Shown here: positions 24,131 through 33,385 of the stretch, in pieces
Numbering within the stretch: the first letter of the stretch is position 1
Layout: each line of letters begins with the position of its first letter
From: Candidatus Scalindua sp. SCAELEC01
GTDB taxonomy: Bacteria > Planctomycetota > Brocadiia > Brocadiales > Scalinduaceae
Length of the DNA stretch: 64,000 nucleotides
Reading direction: 5' to 3'
Assembly: GCA_004282745.1 (NCBI GenBank)
Contig: SHMT01000025.1
Coordinates: 1-64,000 of the forward strand
Program-made: the position numbers and the translations under genes
The notes under the pieces: model-generated
What the model was told of the DNA's origin: nothing
The model's input: only the letters and a program-made list of their open reading frames with translations
Databases searched by the model: none

Positions 24131-25948
24131 TTAACGCTCATTTTCTACAAACAAATTAATGGAGTCACTACCCGTAATAAGCCATTTGGTTTCAATGTGC
24201 TTCACAATATCACTCTGTAAACTCATTACTCCACTTTGGTTGGAAAGCGCCATAATGTTGAGGAGTGAGTTAGGGAGTGAGGGAAAGTCTTCACCCCGAT
24301 AGGTTAATCCCTTTTTGTTGAGCTGTACTCTCACCATAATATCCTGGTTGCTTTTTCCGTTCTCAATAGAGTGCACTAACTGTTCAAAATTCCTCGGAAT
24401 AAGCTGTCCCGGTGCACAGTTCATCTCCAATAGTTCACTCTGGCTGGCATCGCAGACGGTTACCCTTATGGTACTTCCCGGGCTCACACTCTCCGGTATC
24501 TTTACTGTTACGGGAAGAAAGTGATCCTCTTGTTTGTAAGGTTTTACCCTAACGTGGAGGAGTACATCGTCTCCGGGCGCAACCCATTTTTTGTTTACCC
24601 TGATGTTTTCGATCGATGCGGTGCTTTCCGCATCCAAAATATGTGCCGATAATTTTATCGATTGTATCGTGACGGGTTTAAATTCATTGCTCATCAGGGC
24701 TGCGATAGGCTGAATAATATTGTGTATCTGAAACCAGGAAGGACCCGGATCAAAAAAGACATTTTGAATGGTTATGGGATCGGGTCTCTCGGATATTTCT
24801 ATATCGAGCTTCAGGTCCATCAACTTCTCACCGATGGAATTTTCCGTAGCAAGCAGTGCACTCTCTACTGCCATTTGGAAGAGGTTTGGGGTCAAGAGTC
24901 GATCATGGACAATCTCAAAATTGTAGGTACTATCTAAGGCACCCTTAATCTCAGCCTGGCAGGGGATCATCTGGGTATATGTGCCAATTTTCCCGGCAAT
25001 TGCGGGTCTTCTGTCCTGTCGAATGCTTCCGATTATTTTTTCAGGAACCGCCATCTTCACCGAACCGGATTGGCATGCCAATATCGTATAGACGTGGGCC
25101 GTAGACATCGGCAGGCTGGTTGTCCCAACCTGAACGAAAGGGTGTCCAAATGCAAGAATGTCATCTCCTTCACGATAGGTGAGAGTCCCAATGACTGATG
25201 CACTTAAATCTCCCCTGATTATCTCAACCGCAACCGAGGCGCCGGGTGTAAAGTCCTGCAAGTCTGCGGCAGTACTTGACTCCTCTCGATTCACCTGAAA
25301 AGGGAACCATCCGAATTCATTGAATAGTTGACTAGACCTCCTCAAACTCCTGTTATCGAAACCGGAGACCATCAATGGGGTATGGATGGGAACAAGGTCT
25401 ATGGTAAAGGGGTTTTGTGTGTCCACGTTTGCGGTCAATCCGTTTTTGAACAATGTATCATGCAACAGTAACCGGTTTACGACATCGGGGTCTTGGGCCT
25501 TAGCCGGCACACTCCAAACCTTCTCCCCGTTTACAAGAGTTGAATTCTCAATCTCTGATTCTATATTGAGGACATTGAGCATTGCATGTATCGGAGTTAC
25601 TCCCGCGATAGCCTCTTTCGCAAAGCTCCAGCCATGGGAGACAGCGCCGATTAATTTGTTCTCAACATAAACAGGGCTCCCGCTCATACCCGAAATGATT
25701 CCGGTCCTGCTTAAGGGTCCTCCGGACATCTTGATGAGGATCATGTCGCTTCTTGCTTCCCAATTTTTCAAAACTCCCAGGATCTCTACATGGAAAACCT
25801 CAATTTTCTTGCCGGAAAAAACGGTCTTACCATATCCCTTCATACCGGGCGTAATCTCGTCAACATCCATTATATCGTTTGCCACAACAACCGGGGACAG
25901 GAGGAGAACGCAGATAAAGAGAAGGAGTTGAAGGGTTTTTTGTCTCAT
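24131..25948 (-). CDS. Exported SpoIVB-type (S55) serine peptidase domain protein
   Basis: 605 residues. A signal peptide (LQLLLFICVLLLSPVVVA) is followed by ITPGMKGYGKTVFSG (about 32-46), a PDZ/IRI-like stretch, and the S55 peptidase domain with the catalytic Ser in ISGMSGSPVYVENKLIGA (about 103-120) and later FGHPFVQVG. In Bacillus SpoIVB this family cleaves SpoIVFA; in planctomycetes and other non-spore formers it is common and its job is unknown. The C-terminal 250 residues lack a known domain. Next gene downstream is the propeller protein, so the peptidase and propeller likely work together at the envelope. Confidence 0.87.
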   Translation of the reverse strand: MRQKTLQLLLFICVLLLSPVVVANDIMDVDEITPGMKGYGKTVFSGKKIEVFHVEILGVLKNWEARSDMILIKMSGGPLSRTGIISGMSGSPVYVENKLIGAVSHGWSFAKEAIAGVTPIHAMLNVLNIESEIENSTLVNGEKVWSVPAKAQDPDVVNRLLLHDTLFKNGLTANVDTQNPFTIDLVPIHTPLMVSGFDNRSLRRSSQLFNEFGWFPFQVNREESSTAADLQDFTPGASVAVEIIRGDLSASVIGTLTYREGDDILAFGHPFVQVGTTSLPMSTAHVYTILACQSGSVKMAVPEKIIGSIRQDRRPAIAGKIGTYTQMIPCQAEIKGALDSTYNFEIVHDRLLTPNLFQMAVESALLATENSIGEKLMDLKLDIEISERPDPITIQNVFFDPGPSWFQIHNIIQPIAALMSNEFKPVTIQSIKLSAHILDAESTASIENIRVNKKWVAPGDDVLLHVRVKPYKQEDHFLPVTVKIPESVSPGSTIRVTVCDASQSELLEMNCAPGQLIPRNFEQLVHSIENGKSNQDIMVRVQLNKKGLTYRGEDFPSLPNSLLNIMALSNQSGVMSLQSDIVKHIETKWLITGSDSINLFVENER

Positions 25949-26121
25949 TGATTTAAGTTTCTGAAAGCAATAACTTTAAGGTATTCAACTCTATCAGCTT
26001 GTATATTTTTTGTCAAGGTGAAAAGGGTGGTACGAAGGGGCACTTAAATATTGATATTACTTTTTGCACATGCTATAGTTGATGGGCAAATGAATACTAC
26101 TCATCTAATGCGTCGCTTAAA

Positions 26122-26270
26122 TAGTGTTTGAACGAAAACTACCCATCTACTGCGTTGCTGCAATAATTTCGCAATCCTCAAGTACAATTGTACGTTCCGG
26201 TTACGAAATTATTACGCGCCTTGTACCCAGGCACTTTTCATTCAAACACAGGGTTTTCGTTCAGACACTA
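26122..26270. repeat. Family-1 palindromic element, copy G (long form)
   Basis: Runs from TAGTGTTTGAACGAAAACT to CGTTCAGACACTA, with core GTACAATTGTACGTTCCGG and two tandem right arms. It lies between the divergent S55 peptidase and tsaC genes, in the gap 25949-26408; the rest of that gap shows no gene. Confidence 0.92.
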
Positions 26271-26408
26271 AATAATTTTGTAGTCGTTACGTTCTCAAAT
26301 GCACCTATATGCCGGTCAAGAAATCAGCTCGCAATGGACGGTGTCGTTCTCGCTTAACCATGGGTTAAAGGTGCCGTTTTTTATTAGAAAAGAGGATTTT
26401 ATCGAGGA

Positions 26409-27026
26409 ATGATGAATTTGAGTGTACAACGCCTGGATCTCCAGGATCGGGACTCCTATGGTAAAAATATAGAAAAGGCTGCACAGGCTTTGCTTACCGG
26501 CAAAATCGTGGCGTTTCCTACAGAGACACTCTATGGCCTTGGGGTAAATGCACAGGACAAAGTGGCAATGGATCTCTTATACAGCGTGAAAGAGAGGCCC
26601 GAAGAGAAAAAGATGGCCATCATGGTTGCGAACCCTGCTGAGGCAAAGGAGTGGGTAAGAGAGTTACCACCAATTGCTGAGAAGTTGATGAACCTCTTCT
26701 GGCCGGGTCCTCTTACTATCGTCTTGGTGCTCCCGGATATGGCGACTATAGGGTTGAGGAATCCGGATAACCGGGTGATAAGAGACCTCATGAAGTGTGC
26801 ACAGGTCCCCATTGCCTCTACCAGTGCAAACCTTTCAGGGAGGCAACCGGCCATTGATGCTCAGCAGGTAATAGATTACGTTGGTGACAGGATAGATGTG
26901 GTCCTTGACGATGGACCGACACAATTAAGAACACCATCTACCGTAGTAAAGGTGTATGAGAAAACGGTTGAAATTATTCGACATGGCATTATTCAAGAAG
27001 AAAGGATACGTAGGTGTATAACATGA
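26409..27026 (+). CDS. tsaC: L-threonylcarbamoyladenylate synthase (Sua5/YciO/YrdC)
   Basis: 205 residues. The YrdC-fold signature is clear: KIVAFPTETLYGLGVNAQD (about 33-51), KERPEEKKMAIMV (about 60-72), FWPGPLTIVL (about 97-106), GLRNPDNRVI and ASTSANLSGRQPA. It makes threonylcarbamoyl-AMP for the t6A37 tRNA modification. No Sua5 C-terminal domain, so the short TsaC form; the family also has YciO paralogues that look alike, so the symbol is probable rather than certain. The last bases ACATGA overlap the start of rpiB, implying translational coupling. Confidence 0.88.
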   Translation: MMNLSVQRLDLQDRDSYGKNIEKAAQALLTGKIVAFPTETLYGLGVNAQDKVAMDLLYSVKERPEEKKMAIMVANPAEAKEWVRELPPIAEKLMNLFWPGPLTIVLVLPDMATIGLRNPDNRVIRDLMKCAQVPIASTSANLSGRQPAIDAQQVIDYVGDRIDVVLDDGPTQLRTPSTVVKVYEKTVEIIRHGIIQEERIRRCIT

Positions 27027-27469
27027 AGATAGCCTTAGCCTCAGATCATAGAGGATTTGAATTTAAAAATAGGATAGGGACGCTTATTGCAGAACTTGGC
27101 CATGAGGTCTTTGATTGTGGGACCTCGAACGGAACAGACTCTGTCGACTATACTGATTACGGTGTCGAGGCAGCCAGGTCTGTATCCAAAGGAGAGAGTG
27201 ATCGAGCCATTCTGGTCTGTGGTACCGGGTTAGGGATGTCACTCATAGCCAACAAGGTGAAGGGGGTGCGTGCGACTGTCTGTCACGATCTTCATACTGT
27301 TGAGATGAGCAGGAGGCACAATGATGCAAATGTCTTGTGTCTTGGTGCCGATGTAGTAGATCAGGGGTTACTTGAAAGGAAGATAAAGCTCTGGTTAGAG
27401 ACCCCTTTTGAAGGTGGCCGGCACGCCCGCCGTGTTGATAAGATTATGGATGCAGAAGGGACCGAATAA
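27023..27469 (+). CDS. rpiB: Ribose-5-phosphate isomerase B
   Basis: 148 residues from the ATG at 27023, which overlaps the tsaC stop (ATGA). Signature segments: KIALASDHRGFEFKNRIG (about 2-19), VDYTDYGVEAA, and the phosphate-binding/active-site Cys in ILVCGTGLGMSLIANKVKGVR (about 65-85), then SRRHNDANVLCLGADVV. Interconverts ribose 5-phosphate and ribulose 5-phosphate in the pentose phosphate pathway; LacA/B-type sugar isomerases share the fold but this has the RpiB pattern. The neighbour tsaC is a frequent partner of rpiB. Confidence 0.95.
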   Translation: MKIALASDHRGFEFKNRIGTLIAELGHEVFDCGTSNGTDSVDYTDYGVEAARSVSKGESDRAILVCGTGLGMSLIANKVKGVRATVCHDLHTVEMSRRHNDANVLCLGADVVDQGLLERKIKLWLETPFEGGRHARRVDKIMDAEGTE

Positions 27470-27473
27470 CTGC

Positions 27474-27640
27474 TTGAGTAGAAAACCAAACTGCTACATT
27501 ATAGGAAAAAGTCCGTAACCATCAAGTACTCAGACATGCAAGCACGAAAGCACGGACGTGCTCATACATTCCGGTTCTGAAATAGTTGCCTGACTGGTAT
27601 CTGGGCAGTTCTGGTTCAAAACTGCGTTTCCGTTTAAGCG
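27474..27640. repeat. Family-1 element, degenerate copy H
   Basis: Recognisable by GTCCGTAACCATCAAGTAC, CATTCCGGTTCTGAAATAG, CTGGGCAGTTCTGGTTCAAA and CGTTTCCGTTTAAGC. An extra internal palindrome (AGCACG..CGTGCT) replaces the usual core. It starts a few bases after the rpiB stop. Confidence 0.7.
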
Positions 27641-27724
27641 TTAATGAGATGTATTGGGAGTTCTAGGTAAACGCAGCGAGTAATAGAGGTACATTTACTG
27701 TATAGTCTTTGCATTTTAAAAACT

Positions 27725-28390
27725 GTGAGAAGTAACAAACTCCGTAAGTTCAGTGAACTTGAGAATTTTGAAAACATCATACAGGGTACTGATCAACCCG
27801 AACAAAATGTTTTTCGATTTTACGGAACATGGTCTGAAGATCATTTCAAGAACCGTAATCCAATAACCTTAGAGCTTGGGTGTGGTAAAGGTGCATATAC
27901 CCGCTCTTTTGCAGAGAAATATCCTGACAGAAATTTTATCGGTATTGATGTTAAGGGTTCGCGTTTATGGTATGGATGTGTTGCCGCGCAAGAGCGTGGC
28001 CTTCATAATGTTGCTTTCCTTCGTATAGAGATTTTGAAACTCGCGCACTATTTTGCAAAAGGGGAAGTCGAGGAGATATGGATAACGTTCCCCGATCCTT
28101 TTATGAAGTCAAGTAAGTTGAAGAGAAGGCTCACTACCTCCCGTTATCTGGCTATCTATAAAAGTGTGATCAAAGAGGGAGCGCCAATCCACCTGAAAAC
28201 AGATTCAAATCCCTTTTTCGATTTCAGTCTTAAATCGTTGACCGAAAACAGCTGCGTTATTGAAGAGAAGATAGACAATGTTTATGATGGCAACAAGCGA
28301 CAGGAAGATCTTTACATTAAGACCGATTATGAAAAAAGGTATCTTGCTGATAATCGAGAGATCAAATATGTACGTTTTCTCCTCGCATAA
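27725..28390 (+). CDS. trmB: tRNA (guanine-N7-)-methyltransferase-like protein
   Basis: 221 residues from GTG at 27725. RSNKLRKFSELENFENIIQ is the characteristic N-terminus of TrmB. The SAM site is LELGCGKGAYTRSFA (about 53-67), FIGIDVKGSRLW (about 77-88), and the catalytic region is WITFPDPFMKSSKLKRRLTT (about 118-137), corresponding to FPDPWPKxxHxKRR in standard TrmB. The middle of that motif differs (FMKSSKL), a variation seen in Bacteroidetes-type TrmB. The C-terminal TDxxxY segment (LKTDSNPFFDFSL, KTDYEKRYL) is present. Makes m7G46 in tRNA. Stands alone. Confidence 0.88.
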   Translation: MRSNKLRKFSELENFENIIQGTDQPEQNVFRFYGTWSEDHFKNRNPITLELGCGKGAYTRSFAEKYPDRNFIGIDVKGSRLWYGCVAAQERGLHNVAFLRIEILKLAHYFAKGEVEEIWITFPDPFMKSSKLKRRLTTSRYLAIYKSVIKEGAPIHLKTDSNPFFDFSLKSLTENSCVIEEKIDNVYDGNKRQEDLYIKTDYEKRYLADNREIKYVRFLLA

Positions 28391-28454
28391 TTTTTTCACA
28401 TCCGTTTTCTTTTGTTTGTCGAATGAAACCTACCCATCTCCATCGTCGCAGTGA

Positions 28455-28620
28455 TATACTCATCTCATAATAGCTTTCGGATAAAATCCGAGAGAAAATT
28501 GAGCAAGTAAAATTCTCAGCACCTTTTGTCCGGGGACAACGGCCCGCCTGAACGATATGTCGGGCAGGTAACCAGGATTTGGTTTCCGGTATAACCGAAA
28601 ACCAAATCGGTTTTAGTATC
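28455..28620. repeat. Family-2 element, copy 2b
   Basis: Begins TATACTCATCTCATAATAG, ends AACCAAATCGGTTTTAGTAT, with the shared interior TTTTGTCCGGGGACAACGG and the inserted CGGCCCGCCTGAACGATATG. It lies between trmB and the MATE gene, and one candidate ATG/GTG of the latter lies within it. Confidence 0.88.
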
Positions 28621-28659
28621 GTTGGAGTTCAAACAGTAATGTATAAAGAGAAATTTTCA

Positions 28660-30036
28660 ATGAATCGTTCTGTGAAGAGATATGTAAGCGGTCCGGGTGG
28701 GATTTTAGAGCTTCTCGTAATCGCAATGCCCATGGTGATTTCTCAAGCGTGTGAAACCGTTATGCTGTTTACCGATCGACTTTTTCTCTCCCACTTAAGC
28801 CCTACGCATATGGCGGCTTCGATGAGTGGCGGGTTAACGGCATTCATGTGTATGACTTTTTTTATTGGGTTAACGGGATACACTACCCCGTTAGTGGCCC
28901 AATATTTTGGTGCCGGGCAGGAGAAAAAATGTGCGGTTGTTGTAACACAAGCGGTCATTATCTCGGGAGCGGCCTATCCTCTTATGTTAGCCTCTATCCC
29001 TATCGGGCATTGGTTATTTCAAATTGTTGGTCATAGTGAGGAGCAGCAGGAGCTCGCCCAAATCTACTTTGATATATTAATGCTGGGAACGCTCTTGGGT
29101 ATTGTAAGAAATAGTCTGAATGGATTTTTTTGCGGGATTGGAAAAACCAGGATTGTTATGGTCTCTTCCCTCATAACTATGACAATCAATGTGGTTGTCA
29201 ATTATATGTTAATTCTGGGTAAGGGCGGTTTTCCGGTTATGGGAATCAGAGGCGCGGCAATTGGGACTATTATTGGAAGTGCAAGTGGGCTTATGGTTGT
29301 CATTGTTGGATATATCCTCTATCACCGAAGCCACAGAAAGTTCGAGATTTCAGGTAGCTTGTGTTTTGATTGGCACATAATGAAAAAACTATTGCGCTTT
29401 GGTTATCCGGGTGGATTGGAATTCTTTTTTAATTTGTTGGCATTTGATCTCATCGTATTGCTTTTTCACTCCTATAGTCTTGAAGTAGCAGCATCCGTGA
29501 CCATTGCCTTGAACTGGGACCTTGCCTCATTTATTCCCTTAATTGGAGTGAATATTGGGGTGACCTCTTTGGTGGGCCGCTATATGGGGGCTCATTTACC
29601 TGACAACGCAGATCGAACGACACAATCAGGCCTGATACTGGTCAGTGTCTATGCCGTATTCATGCTGGGGTTGTTCGTTCTTTTCCCCCAACCACTGGTG
29701 TCTCTCTTCCTGTCAGAAGCTGAGAAGGCAAAGGATTTTGCTGGATTAGCTGAGTATATGGTCAGAATGATTGCCGTTTATGTGATTGCCGACGGATTTG
29801 CACTGGTCTACTCCGGGGCCCTTCGTGGGGCTGGGGATACATTCTGGGCGATGGTCATCTCCGTCTCGTTTCATTGGTTGCTTGCAGCGGAAGCGGTAGT
29901 GATGATTCGGGTCTTACATTTATCACCAAAAATCAGCTGGACCGTAGTGGTTTTTTCGATACCGCTTATTGCAACGGCCTTTTACCTGAGATATCGTAGT
30001 GGAAAATGGAGACAACTGAAAGTGGTTGGAATATGA
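28660..30036 (+). CDS. MATE-family multidrug/sodium exporter
   Basis: 458 residues from ATG at 28660 (AAAGAGA just upstream). The frame is open back to 28579, but that part is family-2 repeat sequence and is unlikely to be coding; ATG 28639 is an alternative. Twelve membrane helices in two six-helix halves (LLVIAMPMVISQACETVMLF at the start; LRFGYPGGLEFFFNLLAFDL opening the second half). GAGDTFWAMVISV is typical of the NorM/DinF-like group. Exports cationic drugs or metabolites using a sodium or proton gradient. Substrate unknown. Confidence 0.88.
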   Translation: MNRSVKRYVSGPGGILELLVIAMPMVISQACETVMLFTDRLFLSHLSPTHMAASMSGGLTAFMCMTFFIGLTGYTTPLVAQYFGAGQEKKCAVVVTQAVIISGAAYPLMLASIPIGHWLFQIVGHSEEQQELAQIYFDILMLGTLLGIVRNSLNGFFCGIGKTRIVMVSSLITMTINVVVNYMLILGKGGFPVMGIRGAAIGTIIGSASGLMVVIVGYILYHRSHRKFEISGSLCFDWHIMKKLLRFGYPGGLEFFFNLLAFDLIVLLFHSYSLEVAASVTIALNWDLASFIPLIGVNIGVTSLVGRYMGAHLPDNADRTTQSGLILVSVYAVFMLGLFVLFPQPLVSLFLSEAEKAKDFAGLAEYMVRMIAVYVIADGFALVYSGALRGAGDTFWAMVISVSFHWLLAAEAVVMIRVLHLSPKISWTVVVFSIPLIATAFYLRYRSGKWRQLKVVGI

Positions 30037-30260
30037 AAACGGAAATAGGACCAGGGAAAAAACAACATGATTGTATCGGTAATTTTGATCCTGTCTATCT
30101 GTCGAAAGGCAGTCGATAATTGGAATTTGCAATTTGTTTGTAGCTTGTGGTTTGAGTGTTGTAATTTTTGAATCCTTTTTGGTTCTGGCTCAATCAGGTT
30201 ACGCACAAAAAGGGAGCAATGATTTTGCCGAATGCCTGAATTTGTTGATATCGAACCGCA

Positions 30261-31295
30261 TCATGATGTCTCTTCAGACTTCTTCAGGTCTTTATAGAGA
30301 AGTATCCCCCCAATAGCACAGTTCACGTAAAGGGTGCATAGTCTCCATAAGAAGGTATAAATAGGGGTTAGGGGATTGCCAATAAAGGACGTCATCAACA
30401 CGAGTGAACTTACCTCCGCCATACCAGAGCCTCCGGGAGTAGGACTGAAGTAACAGATAAGAATAATAAACAACTGAATGTACATCACTTCAACTACATG
30501 TGCACTGCCTCCCAGCCCGATAATTATGAAATAGGGAATGATAAACCGTATGGCAAAGAAAAGGCAGGTGAAGAGAAAGCCCAGAAAAAGGGGTAGTAAG
30601 CCACGCTTATACATTAACATGATAGACTCTCTATAGGTTACGAGCCCGGCGGCAAGTTTTTTTATCAGATTTTCAAAAGTCCCTTTTCTGTCCTTAATAA
30701 TTCCCCTGTTTTTCAAACGGGTGAATAACGAAAATTTAACATTGTTAATTGAGTGTGTGAAGAGGACCGAGATAAGCAGGATCAGGGTTGTAGATGCCAC
30801 TAAGATTGCAGCGCTCTTCATCATTAATTGAAAAGAGTATCCCATCGTTGGAGAGGTGAACAGGGCGGTTGAAATCATTGCGGTTGTCAGAAAGAAGAGA
30901 GTGCAGACAAAAGATAAGATAGATCCTGCTGTGGCCTGTGATATAGGAATGTTGTCCTTGGTGATGAAATAAACCTGAGCAACACCTCCGCCAGTTTGTG
31001 AGGGTGTTGCCGCCCCCAGGAAAATATTCCCATACGCAGCCTTAACCGAGGAGAGATAGGTAATACGCGGATTTATGACCCTCATGATGAAAAAAATTCG
31101 AAGACCAGAGATTGGTCCTTCAAGCCATGCGAGGCAAAAGGCAACGCTCAGAACAGAATAATTCATTTTGTGAAAAGGAATAGTGAAAGATAGGCCACCA
31201 TTGTGATACGAAGAGTAGATAAATATTCCCAACTGTGTGACAAGTGAAATCGCCACAAAGATTTTTATGCCAAACAATATCTTATTTCGATCCAT
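30261..31295 (-). CDS. UPF0104 / lysylphosphatidylglycerol synthase TM-region-like flippase
   Basis: 344 residues with about eight membrane helices. The family marks are an N-terminal GIKIFVAISLVTQLGIF helix, AAYGNIFLGAATPSQTGGGVA (about 87-107), and near the C-terminus YFSPTPGGSGMAEVSSLVLM (about 285-304). These proteins include the membrane half of MprF and many stand-alone relatives proposed to move lipids across the inner membrane. No glycosyltransferase neighbour is seen. The preceding gap 30037-30260 shows nothing. Confidence 0.85.
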   Translation of the reverse strand: MDRNKILFGIKIFVAISLVTQLGIFIYSSYHNGGLSFTIPFHKMNYSVLSVAFCLAWLEGPISGLRIFFIMRVINPRITYLSSVKAAYGNIFLGAATPSQTGGGVAQVYFITKDNIPISQATAGSILSFVCTLFFLTTAMISTALFTSPTMGYSFQLMMKSAAILVASTTLILLISVLFTHSINNVKFSLFTRLKNRGIIKDRKGTFENLIKKLAAGLVTYRESIMLMYKRGLLPLFLGFLFTCLFFAIRFIIPYFIIIGLGGSAHVVEVMYIQLFIILICYFSPTPGGSGMAEVSSLVLMTSFIGNPLTPIYTFLWRLCTLYVNCAIGGILLYKDLKKSEETS

Positions 31296-31420
31296 TTGTC
31301 TTGTAGGAAGAGAGGTTGTATTTCAACAAGCTGTTGAGGAATAGAGACCCTGTGGTTAAAAAAATACCAAACAGTGAAAATTAAAGATTAAGGAGCACTA
31401 CTTTTATTCAGTAGCGTCCG

Positions 31421-31574
31421 GTTAGGTTTTTGCGTATTTAATTTGTTGTCCCAAAACTTGTCATTCCCGCATGTTTTTAGCAGGAATCTATGATGAAACG
31501 AGTCTCTGGATACCCGATAAAGGCGTTCGGGTATGACGAAAGCCGTCTAAGCAAAAACCTAACCGGACAATGAT
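31421..31574. repeat. Family-7 element with inverted ends
   Basis: GTCCGGTTAGGTTTTTGC at the left and GCAAAAACCTAACCGGAC at the right are exact inverted repeats 31427-31568 apart. The interior includes GGAATCTATGATGAAACGAG and CTGGATACCCGATAAAGGCG, a type of dispersed repeat. A fragment of the end recurs at 34776. No gene in it. Confidence 0.8.
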
Positions 31575-31694
31575 GACTTTTATTGATATAATAAACAAAA
31601 TTTATGAGCAAATCATCCAATATTTTCTCGATAAATCCTATTCATTATACGTAAAATAAAATGGGCAGCTGCTGTTAATAAGGAATCGTGTGGA

Positions 31695-31781
31695 TATACT
31701 AAAACCGATTTGGTTTCCGGCCCGCCCGGCCTGTCAGCCATTCGGACGGGTATAACCGAAAACCAAATCGGTTTTAGTATA
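31695..31781. repeat. Family-2 element, short copy 2c
   Basis: Both ends are the same type here: TATACTAAAACCGATTTGG at the left and CCAAATCGGTTTTAGTATA at the right, with a GC-rich middle (CCGGCCCGCCCGGCCTGTCA). It is thus a symmetric 87-bp inverted-repeat unit lacking the TATACTCATC end. Confidence 0.85.
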
Positions 31782-31947
31782 GAGTTGTCCGTTACTCGTA
31801 AAGACAACCAAAGGTTATGTGGAAATTCCAATTTATACTGTATTGTATTTTATGGTAATGAAATCTGTAACTTCCGGTACCGTTCCCCTCTGTTTGATGT
31901 TCTTTATTTAATCCTGTTCAAAGATTGAGTGGGGAGTAAAATGTAAG

Positions 31948-33245
31948 ATGAGTCATTTTGTGAACGATCTGAATGCGTGTGTTACCGAGGCGCTTGAAGG
32001 AGTGGCACTCAGCTCCTTTGGGAATTTAGTTTTAGTGCGTGGGAGGAATGTTATTCTCCTTAATCCAGAAAAGGGGAGGAATCGAAGTAAAGTAGTAATT
32101 GTGTGTGGGGGAGGGAGTGGTCATGAACCGGCACACTCTTCCTTCGTTAACCACGAAATATTATCAGCTGCTATATGTGGGGACGTGTTTGCCTCTCCAA
32201 GTGTCGGTGCGATTGTAGATGGGGTTCGTTCTCTTGCTGGTAAAAGCGGAGACCTGCAGAAAGATACTGGTCAGGCGAGTACGCAGACAGGTGTCCTCGT
32301 AATTATTAAAAATTACACGGGTGATAAGATTAATTTTGGTATGGCCTGTGAAATACTATCCTCTGAAGGTCTCTTATTGAGGAAATTAATTGTTGCTGAT
32401 GATGTCTCTTTGTCTCAGGTGAGCGATAGAAGGGGTGTCGCCGGTACCATTTTAGTATATAAAATAGCAGGTGCTTTTGCTCTCCAACAGCAAAATGGTA
32501 ATGACAATATGCAACGACAACTAGACGAGGTATACGAAATGGCAAAGAAGGTGAGTGATAACATCCATTCAATAAATAGCTTAGACAGGGAGTGCGGAGA
32601 TGGTGATGCCGGTGATACATTTGCTACTGCTTGTAACGCTCTATTGAGTAACATACGATACTTTAGTGTCTGTAATGTAAATGTATCTTTTAGGAGAATT
32701 GCCAAATGTTTAACCGATGCAGTGGGGGGTACGAGTGGACCACTGTATGCCGTTTTTTTTATCCGTGCTGCCACCGCTTTCTCTTCTCAAACAGATATTA
32801 AAGACAGGAAAGAGTGGAAATCAGCTAACAACTGGAAAGAGGCAATGTATAAAGGGATTTTGGGAATTGAAGAGCTAGGTGGGTGTGCTAAAGGTGATAA
32901 GACGATGTTCGCCCCGCCTGCGGCGGTGCGAATGCGGAGTTGAGGAGCAACGGCCTGGCCGCCGCAGGCGAGGCGAACAAGTCGTTTGAGTCAGACAACA
33001 TTTCAATGTTGCTCCTCAACTCCGCATTAGATGCCCTCTATCCTGTGTATGATGTCATAAAGAACAGGGGAGTCGAAAGGGATAGTGGGATGGAAGCTTT
33101 TGCACAAGCGGTAAAGGATGGAACTGAACAGACGCGTAATTTAGAAGCCAAGGCCGGACGAGCTCGGTATGTTCAAGGGAGAGGAGTGGGGAAAGTGGAT
33201 CCCGGTGCCTTTGCTGTTTATCTGTTGCTAAAAGCGCTCTTGTGA
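31948..33245 (+). pseudogene. ATP-dependent dihydroxyacetone kinase, deleted and interrupted
   Basis: The first ~195 residues are the DhaK domain (VCGGGSGHEPAHSSFV about 51-66; GDVFASPS about 80-87; KNYTGDKINFG about 119-129). After KKVSDNIHSI the frame jumps straight into the DhaL ATP-binding domain (LDRECGDGDAGDTFA), so about 130 residues including the substrate-binding His of DhaK are missing. DhaL then runs to GGCAKGDKTM, where a 119-bp palindromic insertion (32910-33028) shifts the frame; the DhaL sequence resumes at LDALYPVYDV and reaches KVDPGAFAVYLLLKALL, stop at 33243-33245. Both lesions abolish enzyme function. Confidence 0.85.
32908..33028. repeat. Interleaved inverted-repeat insertion in the kinase gene
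   Basis: Two inverted repeats are interlocked in the order a-b-a'-b'. Pair a: 32907-32927 with 32958-32978 (19 of 21 match; core CGCCTGCGGCGG). Pair b: 32931-32951 with 33008-33028 (21 of 21; GCGGAGTTGAGGAGCAAC). It is flanked by TT at both sides (32908-32909 and 33027-33028), a possible two-base target duplication, and is more GC-rich than its host gene. Confidence 0.85.
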
Positions 33246-33385
33246 TAGATTAATTCTCGAAATTGAAGCAATACAAGTGGGGCGGATCTTTTTTGACTGA
33301 GGTCTTGACTTCTTATAGTGATTGTAGTAATTTTGTGTTTAATAATTGTGATCGATCGAATGCAGCTTGAACAATGTATCCAATT

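Noticed and set aside
28579-28659. Upstream extension of the MATE reading frame
   Set aside because: Those codons are the end of family-2 copy 2b; the start at 28660 has its own ribosome site.
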